Shown piece after piece: positions 55,776 through 64,000 of a stretch of 64,000 bases of DNA (positions are counted from its first letter, which is position 1; each line of letters starts with the position of its first letter). The stretch covers positions 1-64,000 of the forward strand of contig CAJNDS010000585.1 of assembly GCA_905221605.1 (NCBI GenBank), given 5' to 3'. A model generated the notes under the pieces. The model was not told the origin of the DNA and ran no database searches. It saw only the letters and a list, made by a program, of their open reading frames with translations. The stretch is from Symbiodinium natans (Eukaryota; Sar; Dinophyceae; Suessiales; Symbiodiniaceae). The translations under genes were made by a program, and so were the position numbers.

Positions 55776-58700
55776 GGTATTTAGACTTTATTTGTTCATA
55801 CATACCTTCCCAAAACACCCCGCCCATTGCAAACACCCAAAGACCGATAAGTACACCCTTTAAGAAGAGAGACACAGCACCGAGGTCATATCGACATCCG
55901 GAATACTGTGTAGCTTATAACATTAATCCGAATCAAGGCCACATTATTCTGTGTCTCTCCACTCAGCTTTCTCAAACGCTGACGCTCTAACCCGAAACTT
56001 CTCTCTGTGTAGGGTTTAGATTTTAGACGCCAGGATCTTCCCGTGTATCAGACTTTGGCCTCCAGCAGCATCAAGACGGTGTTGCTCAGTCTGGGGCCCT
56101 GGCTTATTTTCTCTCTCTTATCGCTATGAAGACTGTTGCTATCATTATGACATTATGAGTTTAGAGGGCTTCACTGGTACCCTTTCAGAAACATTGTTTC
56201 CCCTTCTAGTCAAATTTGGCGGCTTTGAAGGCTTGCCCCAACCAGGAAGACAAAGTCAGGGTTTAGGGTTTAGGATCCCATCCATGGATCCTATCATAGA
56301 GTCGCTCTAGGGCTACCCCGCGAGTAGCGGAATCTGACAAACTCCCAATTTTGGACCCCCAACCCCTAAATCCTATGAACCCTCCATCATAATCAGATAA
56401 ACCTGAAGCCATACTTGCTAGATTCCCATAATGAACCTTAAACTCTAACCCTCGAACCCTTCTGAAGCCTTCAGACTCTAAACAATAAATCTGATGAAAT
56501 CAACCCCCACACCCTAGACCAATAAGCCCTATAATCTCATAGGCCCGTAAACTCGAAACCCTAGAACCCCCTAAGCCCTAAACCCTAAATCTCACCAAAT
56601 CAAAGCCCAACAACACATCGTCGACTTGAGGGTTTTATGGTTTTAGGGTGCAGGGCTCCAGGGTCCCGGACATGCCTGAACACCCTAACCCTCAAGCCTG
56701 AGGCCCTAAACCCCCAAGCCCTAAACTCCCCACGCCCCCTGCCGCTCACTTTGAAGAGGCACGGGCCTCGATGGCACCTCGCTCCTGCGAGCCGGGCGCT
56801 TGGCTCTTCACCGGGGCTTTGCCCAAAAGGGTTCTTCTCAGACTTCGGGGCTGAAGTTAGAGGCGTTCTGGTTTAGAGTGGCAACCTGTCCGAAGTCGCT
56901 GTTTCCAGCAGCGGTCGGGTGTGATACCCACAAAGGACCACAAGTTATTGAACTGACCAGCTTCAGCCTCCCCGAAGCACCCAGAGCCACGAGGCTTGGT
57001 GTTGTGTGGAACTCTTCCTTGCCAAGGACGCCAGCAAAAGCAGAATCCCAAACCCGCACGGCTAAAGCCTTAAATTGCAAGCAAGGTTTCTGCACTTGTC
57101 GAGGCTGTCTAGGGCTGTTAGGGGGTTGGGGGGGTTTAGGGCCTTTAGGGGCCATTAAAGTAGGAGCACCCTTCGAACACGATCCGAGGCAACAGAGGGC
57201 GACGGGTTTGCCCTTCTACAATCTTGACATCCCCTAGAACCTGTGACATCCGAGTTGTGGCGGATTGGGCCCGTTTAGGACCCCACAATCGGGTGCCCCT
57301 TTGGGTTCGCCCAGAGAATCCCTTCCAGGAGTTTGGGCGTGCCGTGGTGCTGAACACCCGGCTTGGCCCTGAGGTGGTCCTACGTGGGGCATCGTGGAAC
57401 TGAAGAACGGAAGAGTGCAAATCCAGCAAAACGCGTGCCCCCCACCCCCACCAACTTCCGAAGGCCAGGGCCAGACGGTTCCGGTTGAGGTTCTCGGCGG
57501 CCAAAAGTCCCAGCTTAGCCATTCGACTTCTCAAGGAAGCGGCGCTTTTTCCCACCATCGGCGAGGCTTCGAGAGCCCCCAGACCCCACCCGGGTTACAT
57601 ATTTCGCTTTGGCATCGGCCGCGGCGTGTCTCCAAAACCTTAGGACCATCTAAGCTCCCTAAACTGTCAAACCTCAACGCTTCCCAAGGCTGGGTCCTAT
57701 GCAGGCAGTGGTGGGGAAGGGGTGTTGTGCAGCATGCCGTGCAGCCCCGAGAATCATGAATCGCACAGGATCAGTCAGGGCCCTCTGCTCTCACCACCGA
57801 CATCAAGCAGTTTGCAGCGATGTTGGTACAGGCGCATCTAGCTTTGCACAGAAAGCACCACGTTGAAGGCTCTATTCTGTTCCGATTGCCTCTTAGCCTC
57901 ATGTCGCCGATGGCCCCGGCCATACTCGAACAGCAACAAAGCGCAGTTTGCATGTTTTGCATTTTGCCTGTTCTGCTTGTCCGCCTTCCAGCGACTTGTG
58001 CGCGCAAGACCCGGCAAAGCGCAACCCGACATGGCAGAATCGCTGTTGTGTCTAATGCTGCCGCGAGGCTTACACAGAGAGCTCAGCCGCAACCATATTC
58101 GATCCTTTCAAGACTCAAGAAAGATGGTGTCAGCGTTGCGGAGTTCACTAGGCGTCCGAGGCTTTAAGGGCTTCAGGTCAAGGCTTCCTGGACCATGGCA
58201 ACCCGAAAAGTGGTGCAGCAGAGTCGGGAATCAATCGCCATGATGGGCCCTTGGCGTGCCCTGGTCTTCGCTCTGTTTCTCGGGCGTTCTTTGGAGCCTT
58301 ACACACAAAACCGACTCAACCCGAGACCCTCGTGTCTTCTTTCCCTTCTCAACAAAACAGCCCAGGATGTTGAGGGGGCAGAAAACACCTGAGGCTGCCA
58401 GCCTGTGCTGTGAGCAACAGCCCGAATCTGGAGAATCTCGTCACCCGGTAGCAGCGGTCTTCAGGGGTTTAGGCACGTTGGCAGTTCGGCGCCTGGGAGC
58501 ACACGTCGACGTCAGGGCTTTTTCTCAAGGATGCCGGGGAGGTGGAAATTGGTGTTGGGGTTGGGATGGGTTGGGTCCGGGTGTGCGTCTTGGTCTGAGA
58601 ACCCGACTGCCGTTCGACCCTGAAACATCACGAAGCCTGAGCTTTCCAGGCCAGGTCAAGAATGTCCCTGAGCCCATGTCTGGAAGACCCGAATGCAAAG

Positions 58701-59539
58701 CCAGCAATCCTGAGGTGGGTGCAGACCATCCGTTGGCGAATGGATGCGGCTTGCAAGCACCGACAAGCTTCAAGATTGAGGATTTGTGGTACCAGGTTCT
58801 CGTGAGTTTGGGAACCTTTCCAAAAGCTTCCTGCGAGAGAACTGAAGTTTTTATTGACATTTCTCCAGAAATGGGAAAATCTGTCTTACAGCTTCAGAGG
58901 GCTACGTCTTTCAGGGTTTAGGGTTTAGGGGCGGCCGTGGCATCTCTGAGACGCAACAAGAAAGGCACGATCTCCCTCGGGCCTGTGATCTGGGCCTCGG
59001 TGAAGAAGGCCTTGGGGAAGCCGTTTCGGGTCCTTGCAGTTCTTCGGGCCTTCGCATCCTAAATTGGACCACGCCAAACCCGACGCAAGATTCATCTCAT
59101 ACTGGGCTGTGCTTGGAAAATGCTCTTAGTTTGAGTTGGTTCTCTTTGAAGGGACCACACTTGGACTGAAAATTGCAAGAGCGGTGAAGTAACAATCCTA
59201 AGATCCGCAAACTCCAAGCCAAAACTTGCCAGGACGGACTTCTCTGCGTGCAGGGCGCTGTGAACATGGCAACGCTGGCGCATCTTCGAGTATGGACCCA
59301 AAATCTTTTCATCTTGCGGCAGTCCGGTCAGTAGCGGGACTTAGGGTTCAAGGGCTTGGGGTTTCGTAGGTTTGTACGTGCCCAAGGGCAAGCAGCTTAG
59401 TTTCGCGTTGACTCGGCCAGGTTGCCACCTCGTCATTGGGTAGCGTCGTGCTGGCCTCAGTCGGCTTTCCCTCCCTCAAGAATAGCTCGCAGAGGGTCGA
59501 GAAAGCAGGTCGCTGCGGAGTTTCCTTGCGCACGACTCG

Positions 59540-59929
59540 ATGAAGCCTCGCCACGCGCAAGAACTCATCCCAGCCACCATCAGTGTCTTCTGGGATCATG
59601 CAGCACAGCTTGGAAGGTCATTTGAGCCTGATATCTTGTGTAGCAAGACCAAATTCCAGACTTGGTATCCCATACATATGCATTTGCAAGCGAACGGCAG
59701 TGAGCATGTAGGTGCGAGAAGTACCAGACATTCCCCTGCCACGCAGGTTTCCAAAGTCAGGAACTATCTTCACCGGCACTGCTTGGAAATAGGATATGAC
59801 CCGATGTATAGCATAACCTGTGGCCCCGATCCACACAACCGTGGACTGTATTCCGAGTTCTTCACCAGGTGCATGCATCGCCAGGCACAGGTGTTGGCCG
59901 AGTCATTGTCAAAGGCGCGAATGAGATGA
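59540..59929 (+). CDS. possible exon, unknown product
   Basis: An open frame with fairly balanced composition (ISVFWDHAAQLGRSFEPD, IGYDPMYSITCGPDPHN) and a stop. There is no recognised domain, the opposite strand is also partly open, and no clear splice sites define its edges. Listed because it is the most protein-like frame in the 55-60 kb stretch. Confidence 0.25.
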   Translation: MKPRHAQELIPATISVFWDHAAQLGRSFEPDILCSKTKFQTWYPIHMHLQANGSEHVGARSTRHSPATQVSKVRNYLHRHCLEIGYDPMYSITCGPDPHNRGLYSEFFTRCMHRQAQVLAESLSKARMR

Positions 59930-60289
59930 CACTTCTTGAAACTTCTTGCGCTGTTGTATGCCTGCAAAGTTTCTTCTTTTCAAGGGTTCTCAGATTGCTT
60001 GTTGCTTGTCGCTGCTCCTTCTTGCTTGCGACATTGCGACCTCACTCTACCCGCATTAAGATGCCCGGCCTAACGGCTGTACCGAGTTCTGCGCAAGAGA
60101 ACACTGCTTTGCACTCTTTGCACTCTTAGCTCTGTCTTTGGCCAGGCCTCGACTCCGCCCTGGCAAGCAAGCTTGAGAGCTTCTACGTGTGCCTCGGAGT
60201 TCAGCTAAGAAGAAGGGATCCCCTCTCTCTCCGACAGTGCACTTGATATTCGGGGGAGTTTTTCCCCTCTCTAAGCCACCTTCGCAGCT

Positions 60290-63200
60290 GCTGGAGCAGG
60301 CCATATTGTAACCTGACCAAATAGCTCGCGCCAAAACATGGCGAAACATGTCCAGGTTTAGCACGCGTTCAGTCTAAGCGCCTTTCGGGCTCTCCACTAC
60401 AGAAAACATGATTAAAGCCCGAAAAAACCCCTAAAACTATAAACTCCGAAAAGCTGAAGCGAAAGTAAGGCACAATTAAACCCATTCACAGAACAAAACA
60501 TGTTTAACGCCAAAGAAACCCCTACGCATGCTAGTTGAACACGCCCTCTAGACCACCCTCTTTTCGAGGAGTAGCTCGACATTCTTGACACTTTACTTGA
60601 ACCACCCTCTTTTCGGAGAGTAGCTTGCTTGACCAAACAGGTGTCATGGCTTTTCTCGGAAGGGCGGGAGACCACTAGCAACCGCCCTTCCTAGACAGAC
60701 CTGGAACTGTGGGCAGGTTATGGAGCCACGATTGCGTTGCACAGGTTTGTGTTGTATATGTAGGGTTTAGGCACCCCCTTTGCGCCCTTCAATTTACATA
60801 CTCGTGCCTGCAAAGTTCATAGTCCCACAAAGGGATAAACATGTCTTAAACTTTGCGGGCACGAGGAAGTAAATTGAAGGACGCAAACCCTAAACTCCGG
60901 CCTACTTAAACTTGAAACACAGATTTGGGCCAGGTAAGGCCCCAGAGGTTTGTCGCATGTTTTGGTGAGGGCCCTGGAGGTTTGTCGTATGTCCTCTCCC
61001 TTCGTGTTCGTAGGGTTTGGTGAGGGCCCTAGAGGTTTGCTGCATGTCCCCTCCCTTCGTGCTTATAGGGTTAGGTTCATTTCGTCCTCATTTAACACTG
61101 CAATGATACTAACGGGAGTTTCTAGCGTTGATTTCATCTTCATTTCGTTGCCACGATTCCGATGTCTTCCGTTCAATTTCGTCGCAATGGCTCCGCCTGG
61201 TTTTTCTGTTCATTTCGTCTTCTTTTCGCTGCAATGATTCTGTCCAGAATTTCTTGCTTGCATTTCGTCGTCATTTCGTCGCAACGGCCGCTTTTCCGCC
61301 GAATTTACTTGACTCAACCTCCTTTTGCGCTAAAAGGCCGTGTCAAAAATATCCCCTTTCCTTGTGTTTGTGCGAAAAGAGCGTGCCAAGAACAGTCTGG
61401 TCCCACGAAGGGAAATAAGTTTACCTCCCCGAAAAGAGGACGGTAGTAAATTGAGATGTTTCCCCCATAGTAGCCGGGCTTACGTCCCTGTACCACGTTT
61501 GGCGGAATATCATGTTCTCGACCAACCGGCAATTTCGTCTCGTTGCTAGTTAGCCATCGAAATTTGGTCATGGAGTCAAGCGATGGATCGCAAGGAATCC
61601 CAAACTCTATACTCCGGCCTAGTTAAACTTGAAGCACAGATTCGGGCGGTGAGGTGCCCTAGAAGTTTGTCGCTGTCCCCTCCCTTCGTACTCGTGGGGT
61701 TTGGTGAGGGCCCTAGAGGTTTGTCGCATGTCCCCTCCCTTGGTGCTCGTAGGGTTTGACCTACTCCCCGAAAACAGCGTGGTTTAGAGTGCGTGTTCAA
61801 CTAGCATCCGTAGGGTTTTTTTGGCGTTAAACATGTTTTGTTCTGTGAAAGGGTTTAATTGTGCCTTACTTTCGCTTCAGCTTTTCCGAGTTTATAGCTT
61901 TGGGGTTTTTTCGGGCTTGAATCATGTTTTCTGTTGTGGAGAGCCCGAAAGGCGCTTAGACTGAACACGTGCTAAACCTGGACATTTTTCGCGCGAGCTA
62001 TATGGTCAAGTTCAAAGAGCCTGACCAAATAGCTCGCTCGCGCCAAAGCATGGCGAAACATGTCCGGGTTTATAAGCAAATTAAGCTCGTTGAACTTTCG
62101 CACATAAAAAGGGGGGCTCCTTGGACGCCACGTTGGGAGAATAGTATAATATCACCCCCCCCCCCCCCCCCAAACGTGTCCACGGAACCTATGTGGAAGC
62201 CGTTTGAATCTCCTCTCATCGTCTTGGGGCGGTTACTTGCGGTCTCCTGCCCTTCCTCCTGAAACTGTGTGCAGGTTATGGAGCCACGATGACATTACCA
62301 GCACAGGTTTTCGTTTCATATTTAGGGTTTAGGCACCCGCTCTGCGCCCTCCAATGTACTTACTCGTGCCCGCAAAGTTGAAACCACCATCTTTTGCGCG
62401 AAAAGACCTTAACCGTCTACAAGATTGTCTGATTGTCTTCCGACAAAGGCATGTGGTCGTAGTCCCACAGGGGATAAACATCCATTGCCCGTTTTTTTGC
62501 AAACACAGTGTCGAAATGTCCATAAGACTCTGTTTCAATCTACTTAAACAACCCTCTTTTAGGGTTTTAGCACAAAAAGAGGGTGGTTCCTTGGAAGCCG
62601 CGGTGGGAGAAAGTATAGTATTACCCCGAACGGCATTCCAAGGAACGCATGTCAAAGCCCTTTACTTTTGAATCCCCTCTCATGGTCTTGAGGCGGTTGC
62701 TACAGGTCTCCTGCCCTTCCTAGACAGACCTGAAACTGTGGGCAGGTTGTGGGGCCACAGGTTTTTGGTTATACTATGGGGGAAACATCTCAATTTACGA
62801 CCACCTTCTTGTAAGGGAAGTAAACTTACTTCCCTTGGAGGGACTAGACATTTTTTGGCAAGGTCTTTTCGCATACAGGCGGGTGGTTCAAGTAAATTCG
62901 CCGGAAGAGCGGCCGTTGCAACGGAATGAAGACGAAATGCAAGCAAGAAATTCTGGACAGAATCATTGCAACGACATGAAGACGAAATGAACAGAAAAAC
63001 CAGGCGGAGCCATTGCGACGAAATGATGACGAAATGAACGGCAGACATCGGAATCGTGGCAACGAAATGAAGATGACATGATTTCTTGAATTGAATGCTA
63101 TAAACTGCCAGTTGTATCATTGCATTGAAATGAGGACGAGATCAACCTTACCCTACGAGCACGAAGGGACGGCCCATGCGACAAACTTCTAGGGCCTTGA

Positions 63201-63900
63201 CCGAACCCGACCTGCACGAAGGGAGGGGACATGCGACGAACCTCTAGGGCCCTCACCTGGCCCATATCTGTGTTTCAAGTTTAACTAGGCCGGCGGAGTT
63301 TGGGGTTTGCGTCCTTCAATTTGCCACTCGTGCCCGCAAAGTTTCAGACATGTTTATCCCTTCGTGGGGATAAGTTGAAGGGCACAGAAAGGGTGCCTAA
63401 ACCCGCAATATAAAGCAAAAACCTGTGTGGATAACGCAACCGTGGCTCCACAACCTGCCCACAGTTTCAGGTCTGTCTAGGAAGGACAGGAAACCTTTAG
63501 TAACTGCCCCAAGACGATGAGAGGGGATTCTAAGGGCCTCCCTGTTTTGTGCGAAAGTTCAAAGAGCGTAATTTACTTGTAACCATTTGGTCAAGCTCTT
63601 TGAACTTGACCAGATAGCTCGCTGCAAAATCATGGCCAGTCTAGGCGCCTTTCGGGCCCTCCGCGACAGAAAACATGTTCAAAGCCGAAAAAGCCCTAAA
63701 GATATAAACCTAACAAATTGAAGCGAAAGTAAGACGCAAAAACACGCAAAGATGTAAACCGTGAAAAATTGAAGCGAAAGTAAGACGCAGTTAAACGCCT
63801 TTGCAGAGAAAAACAGCCGAAAAAAACCTACAGATGCTAGTGACCACGATCTTTAAACCACCCTCTTTCGGGGGAGTAGATCTAACCCTACGAGCACACT
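60290..63900. repeat. mosaic of direct and inverted dispersed repeats
   Basis: Three inverted arm pairs are visible: 60,300-60,560 with 61,770-62,060; 60,680-60,960 with 63,240-63,490; and 61,060-61,330 with 62,870-63,150. The last two share a centre near 62,100, next to a poly-C run (62,155-62,171), giving an imperfect palindrome of about 2.8 kb. Direct copies also occur: the 60,680 sequence again at 62,245 and 62,700, and the 60,412 sequence again near 63,670. Recurrent modules are CGAAATGAAGACGAAATGAA and ACCTCTAGGGCCCTCACC. Short frames here lie inside repeats and are not genes. Confidence 0.75.
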
Positions 63901-64000
63901 CGTGACGAAGGGAGGGGAGATTCGACAAACCTCTAAGTTTAAACCACCCTCTTTTTCTGCGAAAAGACCGTGTCAAAAACGTCAATAAGACTCTCTTCCC

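Larger units (their letters stand above)
54278..60289. other. GC-rich DNA with microsatellite and weak coding candidates
   Basis: No gene can be stated with confidence. Telomere-like words are dense at 56,250-56,720. Weak plus-strand coding candidates: 58,600-58,915 (contains KIEDLWYQVLVSLGTF) and 59,540-59,929. Confidence 0.4.

Noticed and set aside
60290-63985. Several 60-146-codon frames on both strands
   Set aside because: They lie inside the inverted-repeat modules and recur with those modules in both orientations.

Overview
The window looks like nuclear DNA of a dinoflagellate, most likely a relative of the Symbiodiniaceae. The pointers are plant-type telomere words (TTTAGGG/CCCTAAA) scattered through non-coding DNA, many short introns with GT, GC and possibly GA donors before AG acceptors, large minisatellite arrays, runs of poly-G, and long stretches in which all coding signal lies on one strand. 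No rRNA or tRNA gene was recognised. The organism call is inference; another alveolate or alga is possible.

Layout. 0-6.2 kb holds low-complexity DNA and degenerate telomere words. 6.2-6.8 kb has two short minus-strand coding segments. 7.2-10.65 kb is a 57-bp minisatellite with a ~720-bp higher-order period. 10.7-31 kb is an AT-richer, intron-rich island whose coding signal is all on the minus strand. 31.2-34.75 kb is a repeat belt: (CAA)n, a telomere-like tract, a ~1.5-kb terminal-inverted-repeat element and hexanucleotide/TC microsatellites. 34.8-60 kb is GC-rich and plus-strand, with an intronless RBR E3 ubiquitin ligase and a string of small coiled-coil exons among introns full of poly-G and telomere words. 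60.3-63.9 kb is a mosaic of direct and inverted repeats.

The centrepiece is the island. Four long minus-strand open segments between 25,448 and 15,137 join through four short introns, all GT-AG and all phase 0, into one reading frame of about 3,335 residues. In order it carries F-box-like, SPRY-like and zinc-binding modules, a RecB-type PD-(D/E)XK nuclease, a D5-like superfamily 3 ATPase, a polymerase-like domain resembling the transposon-virus branch of family A polymerases (TV-Pol), a Cys-His-Asn domain that may be a peptidase, a C2H2 finger and a DDE/RNase-H-like transposase. A replicative helicase and polymerase in the same frame as a transposase suggests a self-synthesising giant transposon or virus-derived element. 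A motif of the form (G/P)-D-(Y/I)-x-G-G-(A/S) recurs five times in the N-terminal third, at module boundaries, and may mark processing sites. Upstream exons on the same strand (25.5-30.65 kb) may be the 5' part of the same gene or cargo genes. Downstream (12.5-14.6 kb) lies a multi-exon RING-finger gene.

All gene models were read by eye from codon continuity and splice signals. Domain calls rest on visible motifs, not on searches.
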